DNA from: Streptosporangium saharense
Lineage (GTDB): Bacteria; Actinomycetota; Actinomycetes; Streptosporangiales; Streptosporangiaceae
Assembly (NCBI RefSeq): GCF_014203715.1
Contig: NZ_JACHJP010000002.1
Location: 1 to 64,000 of the forward strand
Direction: 5' to 3'
DNA: 64,000 nt
Below, in pieces: positions 34,648-43,919 of the stretch. The notes under the pieces were generated by a model. It searched no databases and was not told the origin of the DNA. It saw only the letters and a program-made list of their open reading frames with translations. The position numbers and the translations under genes are program-made. How positions within the stretch are numbered: the stretch's first letter is position 1; each line of letters starts with the position of its first letter.

Positions 34648-35846
34648 AGCGGGAAGGATCGGGACAGCACCAGACCGGCCGCGCCGAGCAGGGTGGTGCG
34701 GTCGTGGGCGGAGCCGAAGGTGATCTGCGGTTCGGCCACGGACCGCGTCGGAAGGTAGCTGCGTGCCTGCCGTTCGACGCGGCCGCGCAGCGCCTCACCA
34801 CCGGCGATCACGTCGCCGTGCAGGATGAACAGGCCCGGGGCGAGGACCTGCTGCAGGTTCACCACGCCGAGGGCGAGGTTGCGGGCGTACTGCTCGAACA
34901 GCTCCTTGGCGTCGGCGTTGCCCGCGGCCGACAGGTCGGCCAGCAGAGCCGTGGTCATCGCCTGCGCGGCCGGTAGGTGCAGCCGGGCGGCCTCCTCGCG
35001 CAGCCAGTCGCGGGTGGCGATGGTCTCCCAGCAGCCGCGTTGGCCGCATCGGCAGGTTCGTCCGCTGATGTCGACGGTGGTGTGCCCGATCTCGCCGCCC
35101 GCTCCGGCAGGTCCGCAGTGGATGGCGCCGTTGAGGAACAGTCCCGCGCCGATCGCCTCGCCGATGTAGATGGACGCGAAGGACTGTTCGCCCCGGCCGG
35201 GGCCGGACCAGCGGTCGCCCACGGCCTGGGCCCGGGGATGCAGATCGAGGTGGACCGGCAGGCCGACCCGCTCGGAGACCAGGGGCCCGAGCGGAAGGCC
35301 GGAAAGCTCCGGCATCAGGTTGCAGGCAACGATGGTTCCGCTTGTCGATTCGACGATGCCGCCGACCGCGATGCCCACGCCGAGGGCCCGGGCCGTACTT
35401 CCCGCCAGGACCGTGTTGAGCTGGTCGACCACGCAGTCGACCACCGTGGCGGCGGGGGCGGTGACCAGGAAGCGTCCGCTTGAGGTGGCCAGCATTCTGC
35501 CGTCGGCGCTCACCAGTGCGGCCTTCACCCAGCCGGGCACCAGGTGTACGGCGGCCAGCGGTGGACTGTCCGGGGCGAACCACAGCGGCCGGGCCGGTTT
35601 GCCGCCGGGGGTGGCGCCGCGTTGCGGTTCGCCCTCCGCGAGCAGGCCGCTCTCAAGGAGGGGCTGCACGATCGACCCGATGGTGGCCCGGCTGACCCCG
35701 GACAACCGGGCCAGGTCGGCGCGGGACAGCGGCCCCAGGTCCTGGAGCGCCTGCAGTATCCGGCCCTGATTGACGCGCCCGGCTTTGACCGAGGTCATCA
35801 GGACGGTCGGCTGCCCGGGCCGGGGGGTCGTGCTAGGTGGCCACAC
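34638..35846 (-). CDS. ROK-family transcriptional regulator (second of two)
   Basis: 402 residues from GTG 35846 (GGTGAGGA upstream); ATG 35798 is the alternative. Winged helix NQGRILQALQDLGPLSRADL, LSGVSRATIGSIVQPLLE, zinc site CRCGQRGCWET and the ROK domain, strikingly similar in sequence to the downstream paralogue (for example GLPxGPL, LFILHGDVxAGGEALRG). Divergent from the ABC operon at 36076, so it is the prime candidate for its repressor. A palindrome at 35866-35890 lies 20 bp before its start. Confidence 0.92.
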   Translation of the reverse strand: MWPPSTTPRPGQPTVLMTSVKAGRVNQGRILQALQDLGPLSRADLARLSGVSRATIGSIVQPLLESGLLAEGEPQRGATPGGKPARPLWFAPDSPPLAAVHLVPGWVKAALVSADGRMLATSSGRFLVTAPAATVVDCVVDQLNTVLAGSTARALGVGIAVGGIVESTSGTIVACNLMPELSGLPLGPLVSERVGLPVHLDLHPRAQAVGDRWSGPGRGEQSFASIYIGEAIGAGLFLNGAIHCGPAGAGGEIGHTTVDISGRTCRCGQRGCWETIATRDWLREEAARLHLPAAQAMTTALLADLSAAGNADAKELFEQYARNLALGVVNLQQVLAPGLFILHGDVIAGGEALRGRVERQARSYLPTRSVAEPQITFGSAHDRTTLLGAAGLVLSRSFPLVG

Positions 35847-35865
35847 CGCGCTGCCGTCCTCACCG

Positions 35866-35890
35866 AGTATGTATGGGCTCTTTACATACT
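35866..35890. promoter_or_regulatory. Probable ROK operator
   Basis: AGTATGTA, nine bases, TACATACT: a perfect 8-bp inverted repeat. A related GGTATGTAGTTACC lies at about 35996-36009, closer to the transporter gene, and a TTGACA hexamer lies at 35983-35988. This layout suits one repressor controlling both divergent promoters. Confidence 0.6.
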
Positions 35891-36075
35891 GATTTGAGCA
35901 CGGATGACGATGACCTGGCAAGTTGGGTGATCGACCCGAGACGTTGGAGCACAAACCCCAAAATGTTGCGGACCGAAACCTATTGACAGCACTAGGTATG
36001 TAGTTACCCTTAACTAACCTCGCGACTCTGACCCACCCCCGGCGAGGTAGAGCTTCAAGCAGGAAACGGTGCGAC

Positions 36076-37470
36076 ATGGAAGTAAGGCGTAGGGCTCAGC
36101 TGTTCTCGCTGTTGAGCGTCTGCACGGTGCTGACAGCCACGAGTTGCGCGGCGGGTGGTCCCTCCGCCTCGGGAACCACCCTTGACCAGACGAGCTGCGA
36201 CAAGATCACAAGCGGGACGGCGGCCGGCGCGTCGCCGAACCGGCCGGGCGGAGGCGGCCAGAGCCTCAACGTCCAGCAGGCGTCGCTCGAAACCGGACTG
36301 CCCAGGACCACGACGAGCAGCAAGACCATCAGCTTCGTCGGCGGGGCCTACACCGGGACAACCGAGGCGTACTGGAAGGACCTCGCCGGCAAGTTCGAGG
36401 CGGCCAACCCCGGATACAAGGTCAACATCCGGATCATCGACTGGAACAACATCGACCAGCAGGTCAGCACGATGATCCAGACCAAGCAGTATCCGGACAT
36501 CCTCAACCAGAACAAGTTCTCCGGTTGGGCCGCGAACGGGCTGCTCCAGCCGGTCGACTCGCTGGTCACCCCGACGGTCGGGAACGACTTCATCCCGTCG
36601 TTCAAGAAGAACAGCTACTACCAGGGCAGCCAGTACGGCCTGCCGCTGATCGCCAGCACCCGCGCCCTGTTCTACAACAAGGACATCTTCGCCAAGGTGG
36701 GGATCGACAAGCCCCCGGCCACCTGGGCCGAGCTGGTGGCCTCCGCGAAGAAGATCAAGGAGGCCGGATACACCGGATACGGTCTGCCGCTGGGCGGTGA
36801 GGAGAACCAGGGCGAGTGGTCGCTGTGGATGTGGTCCAACGGCGGCGACTGGAAGTCGAACGACCAGTGGAGCGTCAACAGCGAGCGGAACGTCCAGAGC
36901 CTGAACTTCCTGAGCTGCCTCGCCAACGTCTACAAGGTGACGCAGGCCAACCCGGGCCAGACGAACCGTACCGATGGCGTCTTCCGGCCGTTCGCCAACG
37001 GCCAGACCGGCATGATCATGGGTGCCAGCTTCGCTCCCAGCCTGTTCAAGCAGTGGAACTCCACCGTCAACTACGGCATCGCCCCCATCCCGGTGAACAA
37101 CGGCACCGAGCCGTTCACCCTGGGCGTGCAGGACTACCTGGTGTCGTTCAAGAACCCGGGCAACACCGAGGCCGTGTCGAAGTTCCTGAACTTCTTCTAC
37201 CAGACCGACAACTACGTGCGTTTCCTGACAAGTCAGGGGTTCCTGCCGACCACGCAGACGGCGTCCACCGCCCTGAAGGACGACCCCGATTTCGCGCCGT
37301 ACCTGGATCTGCTGCCGATCGCGAAGTTCTACCCGTCGACCGACCCCGCCTTCCCGAAGGCACAGGGCACCCTTGAGGCACAACTCGGCACCGCGCTGAC
37401 CCCGGGGACGGACACCAAGTCGGTTCTGGACCAGATCCAGACCGCGGCGACGCAGGGCAACGGCGGCTGA
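36076..37470 (+). CDS. Sugar ABC transporter substrate-binding lipoprotein
   Basis: 464 residues. Signal and lipobox LTATSC (C24 lipidated), then a 60-residue linker and a family-1 solute-binding domain: KDLAGKFEAANPGYKVNIRI, PDILNQNKFSGWAANGLLQP, YGLPLIASTRALFYNKDIFA and TWAELVASAKKIKEAGYTGY are typical of oligosaccharide or glycoside binders. Anchored outside the membrane, it delivers sugar to the fused permease 3 bp downstream. Confidence 0.93.
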   Translation: MEVRRRAQLFSLLSVCTVLTATSCAAGGPSASGTTLDQTSCDKITSGTAAGASPNRPGGGGQSLNVQQASLETGLPRTTTSSKTISFVGGAYTGTTEAYWKDLAGKFEAANPGYKVNIRIIDWNNIDQQVSTMIQTKQYPDILNQNKFSGWAANGLLQPVDSLVTPTVGNDFIPSFKKNSYYQGSQYGLPLIASTRALFYNKDIFAKVGIDKPPATWAELVASAKKIKEAGYTGYGLPLGGEENQGEWSLWMWSNGGDWKSNDQWSVNSERNVQSLNFLSCLANVYKVTQANPGQTNRTDGVFRPFANGQTGMIMGASFAPSLFKQWNSTVNYGIAPIPVNNGTEPFTLGVQDYLVSFKNPGNTEAVSKFLNFFYQTDNYVRFLTSQGFLPTTQTASTALKDDPDFAPYLDLLPIAKFYPSTDPAFPKAQGTLEAQLGTALTPGTDTKSVLDQIQTAATQGNGG

Positions 37471-37473
37471 CCC

Positions 37474-39300
37474 GTGACACCGAGGATGCGCCACCACACA
37501 TGGCGGTCGCTGGCCTGGATCTCGCCGAGCGTCCTGCTCATCATCGCGGTGATCACGCTGCCCGCGCTGCGAATGGTATGGACGTCGCTGCAGCTCACCG
37601 ATGAGACCGGGGTAAGCCACGGGTTCGCCGGGCTGGCCAACTACGAGCGTCTGCTCGCCGAACCGGCGCTGGTCAACGTGCTGAGCAACACGGTGGTGTG
37701 GGTTCTGCTCGTGGTCGGTGTGTCCATCGTCGTCGCGCTCGGCCTGGCGCAACTGCTGAACAAGCGGTTCTTCGGGCGGCGTCTGGTGCGCTGGGCGCTG
37801 ATCGTGCCGTGGGCGACCTCGCTGGTGATGACCTCGACGGTGTGGCGGTACATGCTCGAAGGCGGCAACGGGATCGTCAACCGGTTCCTGATGGACCTCG
37901 GCGTGATCAGCGCCCCGATCGGCTGGTACCAGGACCCCCGGTACGCCTTCTGGTCGGTGGTCGCGGTGGGCATCGTGGTGACCATCCCGTTCACCACCTA
38001 CGTCCTGCTGGCCGGGTTGCAGGCGATCGACCAGCAGGTCTACGAGGCCGGAAAGCTGGACGGCGCCGGTCCGTGGAAGACCTACCGGTACATCACCCTG
38101 CCGCTGCTCCGCCCGGCCCTGGTGATCGCCACGATCCTGGTCACCATCTACGTGTTCAACTCGTTCCCGGTGATCTGGGTGATCACCGGGAGCAACCCGG
38201 GGAACTTCTCGGACATCACCCTCACCTGGGCGTACAAGATCGCCTTCCAGCAGCAGCTGAACACCGGAGAGGGCGCCGCGCTGTCGGTGTTCAACGTCCT
38301 GATCCTCATCGTCGTTGTGCTGCTGTACCTGCGCGCGGTCAACGGCGACCGGGAGCGGAAGTCGTGGCTGGGCCGTACCTGGACCGCCCTGACCGAGCGG
38401 CTGGGCGAACGGTGGAGCAGGTCGGCGGGTCCCGCTCCGGTGAAGGTGTCCGGCCGGGTGCGCAGGAAGGTGTGGCCACGGGTGCGTCCGGTGGCGCTGC
38501 CGCTGGTCGGGCTGGTCGTCGCGGCGTTCTTCCTGGCACCGTACGCGGTGATGTTCCTGTCGTCGTTCAAGGACGGCGCCGAACTCTACGCGGTGCCCGC
38601 CACCTACCTGCCGCAGCACTGGGAGTGGAGCAACTGGGCGAACGTGTGGGACGTGCTGCCGCTCACCATGCTGCTGCGCAACAGCCTGATCATCGCGGCC
38701 GCCTCGACCGCGCTGGTCCTGGTGATCGCGGTGCCGGCCGCGTACTACACCGCGCGCAACCGGTTCACCGGCCGGACGGGCTTCCTGAACCTCGTGCTGA
38801 TCACCCAGGTCCTCGCCCCGGTCGCCCTGGTCGTCGGCATCTACCAGGAGGTCATCTACGTCGACGGGGTCAACCAGTACTGGGCGATCGTCGTGGTCAA
38901 CGCGGCGTTCAACCTCGCCTTCGTCACCTGGATCATGAACGGACAGTTCGCCGGCGTCGACGTCGCGATCGAGGAGGCGGCCATGATGGAGGGGCTCGGG
39001 CCGATGCGCCGGATGCTGCGCATCATGCTGCCGGTGGTGCGTCCGGGGCTGGTGACCGCGCTGGTCTTCACCTTCATCCAGGTGTGGAACGAGTTCGTCA
39101 TCTCGCTGACCGTCTTCAACGACCCGACCCACGACCGGGTCACCCTGCCGGTCGGCATCCAGCAACTGGTCGGCCTCAACCAGACCAACTACCAGTACCT
39201 CTTCGTCGCCTCACTGATCGCGACGGTGCCCGTAGTGGTGCTGTTCATCACCATCGAACGGCACCTGGTGGGAGGACTGACCGCGGGGAGCGTCAAATGA
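37474..39300 (+). CDS. Fused sugar ABC permease (MalF-like plus MalG-like in one chain)
   Basis: 608 residues from a GTG, where this transporter class normally uses two genes of about 300. The first half (1-290) has six membrane segments and the EAA loop EAGKLDGAGPWKTYRYITLP (191-210). A charged linker (about 291-340) joins it to a second permease (340-608) with its own EAA loop EAAMMEGLGPMRRMLRIMLP (501-520). The two halves are read through without a stop or shift. No ATP-binding protein is encoded nearby; a shared MsiK-type ATPase is the likely partner. Its stop overlaps the epimerase start (ATGA). Confidence 0.92.
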   Translation: MTPRMRHHTWRSLAWISPSVLLIIAVITLPALRMVWTSLQLTDETGVSHGFAGLANYERLLAEPALVNVLSNTVVWVLLVVGVSIVVALGLAQLLNKRFFGRRLVRWALIVPWATSLVMTSTVWRYMLEGGNGIVNRFLMDLGVISAPIGWYQDPRYAFWSVVAVGIVVTIPFTTYVLLAGLQAIDQQVYEAGKLDGAGPWKTYRYITLPLLRPALVIATILVTIYVFNSFPVIWVITGSNPGNFSDITLTWAYKIAFQQQLNTGEGAALSVFNVLILIVVVLLYLRAVNGDRERKSWLGRTWTALTERLGERWSRSAGPAPVKVSGRVRRKVWPRVRPVALPLVGLVVAAFFLAPYAVMFLSSFKDGAELYAVPATYLPQHWEWSNWANVWDVLPLTMLLRNSLIIAAASTALVLVIAVPAAYYTARNRFTGRTGFLNLVLITQVLAPVALVVGIYQEVIYVDGVNQYWAIVVVNAAFNLAFVTWIMNGQFAGVDVAIEEAAMMEGLGPMRRMLRIMLPVVRPGLVTALVFTFIQVWNEFVISLTVFNDPTHDRVTLPVGIQQLVGLNQTNYQYLFVASLIATVPVVVLFITIERHLVGGLTAGSVK

Positions 39301-40100
39301 TCGAGTTGACCGCTGGGAACGCCGCCATCCGGGTGGACCCGGCCGACGGAGGTCGCCTGACGTCCCTGCGCGTCGGCGACGCGGAGCTGCTGGGCGCGGG
39401 TGGCCCGGGACCGGGCGGCCTGGACCGGATCATGCACGGCAGCTTCCTGATGGCGCCGTTCGTCGGCCGGTTGGAAGGGGCGCGGTTCACGTTCGCCGGG
39501 CGGGAGTGGGCGGTCCCGGCGAACCTTGCCCCGCACGCCCTGCACGGTCTCGTCTTCGACCGCCCCTGGACCGTGGACGGCCCCGCGGCCATCGGCATCG
39601 AACTGGACGAACGGTGGCCGTTCGGCGGCGCCGTACGACAGGATTTCGAGCTGACGCGGGACGCGTTGACGGTGCACGCGACGGTGACCAACGAACGCCG
39701 CGCCATGCCGGCGATCGTCGGCTTCCACCCGTGGTTCGCCCGCGGGCCCGAGTTCACCTACCGCTTCGAACCCGGCCTGCGCTATGTCTGCGACGAGGAC
39801 GGCATCCCGCGGCATCTGTCCGCCTCCACCGGCCCGAGGCCGTGGGACGACTCCTTCACCGCCGTCGCGAGCCCCCCGGTCCTCCGTTGGCCGACCCTTG
39901 ACCTGACCGTCGCCAGTGCGGCCAGCCACTGGATCGTCTGCGAGACCAAGGCCGACGCCGTCTGTGTCGAACCACTGTCCGGGCCGGTCAACGGCCTGAA
40001 CACCAACCACTATCAGGTCGTCGAGCCCGGAGCGCCGCTGCGGTTCTCGATGACGCTGCGCTGGACCGCACGACAGCCAACCGACAGGAAGACAACATGA
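39297..40100 (+). CDS. Aldose 1-epimerase (mutarotase) family
   Basis: 267 residues with the galactose-mutarotase beta-sandwich: MAPFVGRLEGARFTFAGREW, the HALHGLVFDRPW segment (His pair, catalytic base region), GFHPWFARG and the late CVEPLSGPVNGLN with the expected Glu. Translationally coupled to both neighbours by ATGA overlaps. It likely interconverts anomers of the imported sugar. Confidence 0.88.
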   Translation: MIELTAGNAAIRVDPADGGRLTSLRVGDAELLGAGGPGPGGLDRIMHGSFLMAPFVGRLEGARFTFAGREWAVPANLAPHALHGLVFDRPWTVDGPAAIGIELDERWPFGGAVRQDFELTRDALTVHATVTNERRAMPAIVGFHPWFARGPEFTYRFEPGLRYVCDEDGIPRHLSASTGPRPWDDSFTAVASPPVLRWPTLDLTVASAASHWIVCETKADAVCVEPLSGPVNGLNTNHYQVVEPGAPLRFSMTLRWTARQPTDRKTT

Positions 40101-40864
40101 CCGTCTTGGACTCGTTCTCGTTGCAGGACAAGGTAGCCGTGGTCACCGGAGCCAGCCGCGGCATCGGCCGGGCCCTGGCTCAGGCGCTGGGTGAGGCGGG
40201 CGCGGCGGTCGCGGTGACCGCCCGCACCTTGGAGGCGGCCGAGCGAGCGGCCCACGAGCTTCAGGCCTCCGGGATCACGGCGCTGCCGGTCGAGCTTGAG
40301 GTGACCGATCCGGCCCAGGTCGATCGGATGGTGGAACTGGTCGGCGAGCGACTCGGCCCCATCGACGTGCTGGTCAACAACGCCGGAATCAGCATCGGCC
40401 GGGCCGCCCTGGACACCCCCGACGAGCTCTGGCGCGAGGTGCTGTCCACCAACCTGGACGGAGTCTGGTACTGCAGCAAGGCGGTCGGCGCCCAGATGGC
40501 CACGCGGGGCGGCGGAAGCATCGTCAACATCGGCTCCATGTCGGCCATGATCGTCAACCGGCCCCGGTGGCAGCCCGCGTATCTGGCCTCAAAGGCGGCG
40601 GTGCACCAGCTAACCAAGGCCCTGGCCGCCGAATGGGCACCGTACGGCATCCGGGTCAACGCGCTCGCCCCCGGTTACATCCTCACCGAGGCGTCCCCGG
40701 TGGACCAGCCGGAGTACCGCGAATGGTGCGTCGAGCCCGCCGCGATGAAGCGGTACGGCCTGCCCGAGGAACTCGGCCCAGCCGTGGTCTTCCTGGCCAG
40801 CCGGGCATCAAGCTTCATGACGGGCTCGGTGGTGGTGGCGGACGGCGGATTCACCCTTTTCTAG
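40097..40864 (+). CDS. Short-chain dehydrogenase in the sugar operon
   Basis: 255 residues, canonical SDR: TGASRGIGR (18-26), NNAG, the serine in NIGSMSAM, Y-L-A-S-K and the C-terminal GSVVVADGGF. The sequence is of the polyol/gluconate/3-ketoacyl-reductase type and probably oxidises the imported sugar or its lactone. Coupled to the epimerase by ATGA; last gene of the operon. Confidence 0.92.
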   Translation: MTVLDSFSLQDKVAVVTGASRGIGRALAQALGEAGAAVAVTARTLEAAERAAHELQASGITALPVELEVTDPAQVDRMVELVGERLGPIDVLVNNAGISIGRAALDTPDELWREVLSTNLDGVWYCSKAVGAQMATRGGGSIVNIGSMSAMIVNRPRWQPAYLASKAAVHQLTKALAAEWAPYGIRVNALAPGYILTEASPVDQPEYREWCVEPAAMKRYGLPEELGPAVVFLASRASSFMTGSVVVADGGFTLF

Positions 40865-40939
40865 TCCTGTGCTCGCCGAGCCGGTGGTCGGGGCGGGTCG
40901 CAGCAGGCCAATGCGCCACCGCACTCGTCCCTGACCCGG

Positions 40940-41770
40940 TTAGGTACGGCCACAGCCGCGGATGATCGACATGAGCGACCCATGGGTCTCGGCGTCGGCG
41001 GCAACCACAAGCCCGTGGCCCGTCCGCCCAATCGGGGCGCCGTCGATCCCGGTGACCACGCAACCGGCGGCCCGGCACACGGCGATACCGGCGGCGAAGT
41101 GCACGCTCCCGGTCAGGTCACCGCCGTCGGTGACGTACGCGGCGCGTTTGCCCGCCGCGACCCACGCCAGAGCCAACGTCGTGGACACGACCCTCGGCCG
41201 GAACCGCTCGACGAACCCGGCGTGGGCCAGCAGGTCCACGGCCCGGAACCCGGGCGCGCTCGGAAACGGCGGATCCAGGTTGACGTCCACCAGCCGGGTG
41301 GCCGCCGTGGGCGTCAGCCGCGTGTCGGCCCCGCCGTGCCGTACCCAGGCGGACTCGCCGTCGGTGAAGAAGACCTCGCCGCCGAACGGGTCGGCAACCG
41401 CCGCCGCCCCGTCGCGCAACGCCACGTTGACCGCCACCAGCATGCTGCCGACTGCGTAGTTCAACGTGCCGCACAGGGGATCCACCAGCCACTGACGTAC
41501 GGCGTCGGCCGCACCCCGCCGCCCGCCTTCCTCGCCGAGCACCGCGTCCCCGGGCCGGGCGGCACGGAGGGCGCCGAGGATCGCCTTCTCCGCCTCCACA
41601 TCGGCGGTCGTGGCGAAGTCCCCGCCACCCTTGTCGACGCGGGCGAGCCGCCGGCCGTACAGCCCGCGAACCACATCCGCACCGGCCCACGCCGCGGCTA
41701 CCGCGACCTCGGCATCGTCAGAACTCGCCTTCGAGGTGTTCACGCCGTGCAGGGTACGTTCGGTGCTCAC
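40940..41770 (-). CDS. Inositol-monophosphatase-fold protein lacking two metal ligands
   Basis: 276 residues with the IMPase fold: the GEE motif is intact (79-81, VLGEEGG), but the signature DP(I/L)DGT reads D97-P-L-C100-G-T, with Cys for the second metal-binding Asp. The second signature W-D-x-A-A-G reads V-H224-F-A-A-G, with His for the third Asp. Known IMPases need these residues for Mg. Either it uses another metal or it is catalytically dead and binds a ligand. It overlaps the EcfA gene by GTGA and closes the transport operon. Confidence 0.8.
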   Translation of the reverse strand: MSTERTLHGVNTSKASSDDAEVAVAAAWAGADVVRGLYGRRLARVDKGGGDFATTADVEAEKAILGALRAARPGDAVLGEEGGRRGAADAVRQWLVDPLCGTLNYAVGSMLVAVNVALRDGAAAVADPFGGEVFFTDGESAWVRHGGADTRLTPTAATRLVDVNLDPPFPSAPGFRAVDLLAHAGFVERFRPRVVSTTLALAWVAAGKRAAYVTDGGDLTGSVHFAAGIAVCRAAGCVVTGIDGAPIGRTGHGLVVAADAETHGSLMSIIRGCGRT

Positions 41771-43182
41771 GTCCCGTCGATGGCTTTCAGCCTGAGTTCC
41801 TGGTCCGCTGCGCCGGCGAGGAGTTCGTCGTCGTGGCTGATGAGGAGGACGACGACACCTTCCGCGGCGAGGTCGCGCATGACCTGGGTGATGGAGTGGA
41901 GGTGGCGGCGGTCGACGCCGGAGCTGGGTTCGTCGAACACGACGATCCGGCGGGCGCTGAGCCGGGCCGCGGCGACGACGAGGCGCTGCTGCTGGCCGCC
42001 GGAGAGGGACAGCGGGTGACGGTCGCTGAGGTGCGCGAGGTCGAGGTCACCCAGGAGGGCCTGGGAACGCGCGTCGAGCCGGAGCTCGGCCTCGACGCTG
42101 TCGGTGAACAGTTGCCGCTGCACGTCCTGCATGACGATGGCGCTCGCACGCTGGCGTTGGGTACGGCTGAGCCGACGCCCGTCGAGGAACATGTCGCCCT
42201 CGTGCCGTTGCAGGCCGGTGAGGACGCGGGCGAGGGTGCTCTTGCCGACGCCGTTCGGGCCGGTGACCGCGGTGATCGCTCCGGCGGGCAGGAAGGCCTC
42301 CTCGATGTCGAGCACGCGGCGGCCACGGAAGGCGCAGCGGACATCACGCAGGACCACCCCGTTCTCGGGGACTCCGGCCGGGGGAGTGGGCCCGGCGACG
42401 CTGGCCCCGTGCGCGACGGCGGGCGGGGGCGCCGGGCGGGAGATCAAGGTGAGGCCGCGGAGCCCCTCCGCGTGCAGGGTGGCGTCGTCGAGCGCGGCGA
42501 ACTCCTGTCCTGACCATTCGGTGTGGACGCGCCCGTCGCGCAGGGCGACGACCCGGTCGGCGACGTCACGCAGGAAGTGGAGGCGGTGCTCGGCGATGAC
42601 GACGGTCGCTCCTTCGGCGCGCAGCCGGGTGAGCATGGCGGTGAAGCGTTCGATGGCGGCGGCGGAGAGGTTCGAGGTGGGTTCGTCGAACAGCAGCACG
42701 GGCGGGCGGTGGGTGGCCGCAGCGGCGCAGGCGACCTGCTGTTGCTGGCCGCCGGACAGCTCCTGCAGCCGCCGGTCGGTGAAGCCGCGCAGGTGATGCT
42801 CGTCGAGGACGGTGGTGACGCGTTCTCTGATGTGCTCCGCGGGCTCACCGAAGTTCTCCAGCGCGAAGGCGAGCTCGGTCTCGGTCGTGTCGGTGAAGAA
42901 CTGGCGGTAGGGATGCTGGAGTACGGTGCCGGTGCGGCGGCCCAGCCGGTCGAGTGGCAGGTCGGCGACGGCCTGTCCGTCGAGGTGCGCACCGCCTTCG
43001 AGCTCGCCCTCGTGGAAGTGGGGGATGAGGCCGTTCATGAGCCTGAGAGCGGTGCTCTTGCCGCATCCGCTTGGCCCGCACAGCACGACAGTCTCCCCGG
43101 GCCGCACGTGCAGGGTGAGTCCGTCGAGCGTGGGGGCGTCCGCGCCGGAGTAGGTCCAGCGCACCCCGTCGATCCGGATCAC
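41767..43182 (-). CDS. ECF transporter ATPase with two nucleotide-binding domains
   Basis: 471 residues with two complete ABC domains: Walker A G36-P-S-G-C-G-K-S-T and LSGGQQQQ (142-149) in the first, and G308-P-N-G-V-G-K-S-T with LSGGQQQR in the second. Both have DE-P Walker B motifs (LFDEPTS, VFDEPSS). This is EcfA1 and EcfA2 fused, as in many actinobacterial ECF systems. Starts with GTG overlapping the EcfT stop. Confidence 0.92.
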   Translation of the reverse strand: MIRIDGVRWTYSGADAPTLDGLTLHVRPGETVVLCGPSGCGKSTALRLMNGLIPHFHEGELEGGAHLDGQAVADLPLDRLGRRTGTVLQHPYRQFFTDTTETELAFALENFGEPAEHIRERVTTVLDEHHLRGFTDRRLQELSGGQQQQVACAAAATHRPPVLLFDEPTSNLSAAAIERFTAMLTRLRAEGATVVIAEHRLHFLRDVADRVVALRDGRVHTEWSGQEFAALDDATLHAEGLRGLTLISRPAPPPAVAHGASVAGPTPPAGVPENGVVLRDVRCAFRGRRVLDIEEAFLPAGAITAVTGPNGVGKSTLARVLTGLQRHEGDMFLDGRRLSRTQRQRASAIVMQDVQRQLFTDSVEAELRLDARSQALLGDLDLAHLSDRHPLSLSGGQQQRLVVAAARLSARRIVVFDEPSSGVDRRHLHSITQVMRDLAAEGVVVLLISHDDELLAGAADQELRLKAIDGT

Positions 43183-43919
43183 CGCAGCACCGTGACCGTG
43201 GCCAGCGACGCCGTGACGAGTACGGCGGCGAGGTCGGCGACGCCGAAGCGGGGAGGGCGCATGGCGGTGGGCCGCGACACCGAGCCGAGTCCGCGCAGCA
43301 GGGCCGAGGCGGACAGGTCCTCGGCGACGCGCAGGCTGGAGGCGATGAGCGGGACGGTAAAACGCTCGATGCTGAGCACCGGGTGGCGGAGCATGCCTCC
43401 CCAGCCGCCGATCCCGCGCAGCCGCATGGCGTCGTACACGGCACGGGCCTCGGCGATGATCGTCGGGAGGAAACGCAGCATCACGGCCGCGGAGACGGTG
43501 ATCGCACGGGGGAGGCGGGCGGCACGGAGCGCGGCGGTGAGCTCGGTGGGCGAGGTCGTGGACAACAGGTGCAGGGCGACGCCGCCGATGACGACGAAGC
43601 GAACCAGGTAGGCGGCCATGATGGCGAAGGTGCCGACGGCGGGGTGCGGTACGGCCAGCGGCAGGAGATAGGCGAAGGCCGCGACACAGGCGGCACCGGC
43701 CGGCAGGGCGACGGCGCGTCTCCAGGCACCCTCGTTGAGCGCGAGCAGCACTCCGAGGACGAGTGCCGCCGGAACGAACGACGCTCCGTTCGGCGCCATG
43801 ACGACCGTGCTCGTCGCGAGCACGAGCAGTGCCTTCGTCCGCGGGTCCAGCCGGAGCACCGGGCGGGAGCGGGCCGCCACAGCGGACCGCTCCCCGACCG
43901 CCACCGGAGTGACGGTCAC
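43179..43919 (-). CDS. ECF transporter membrane protein EcfT
   Basis: 246 residues from a GTG that overlaps the upstream stop (GTGA). An N-terminal RLDPRTKALLVLA and about five hydrophobic segments are followed by the coupling motifs AMRLRGIGG and LLRGLGS, equivalent to the A-R-G coupling helices of EcfT that sit in the ATPase grooves. It transmits ATP hydrolysis to the S component encoded just upstream. Confidence 0.9.
   Translation of the reverse strand: MTVTPVAVGERSAVAARSRPVLRLDPRTKALLVLATSTVVMAPNGASFVPAALVLGVLLALNEGAWRRAVALPAGAACVAAFAYLLPLAVPHPAVGTFAIMAAYLVRFVVIGGVALHLLSTTSPTELTAALRAARLPRAITVSAAVMLRFLPTIIAEARAVYDAMRLRGIGGWGGMLRHPVLSIERFTVPLIASSLRVAEDLSASALLRGLGSVSRPTAMRPPRFGVADLAAVLVTASLATVTVLR

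Noticed and set aside
35983..36016. TTGACA with downstream TAACTA or TAGTTA as a sigma-70 promoter
   Set aside because: Spacing (22 or 12 bp) is wrong for a standard promoter; the -35-like hexamer is mentioned only as context.
36055..39165. A 1036-codon open frame on the minus strand
   Set aside because: It is the complement of the binding-protein and permease genes; its translation is Asp/Arg/His/Gly-rich with no domain, as expected of antisense frames in high-GC DNA.
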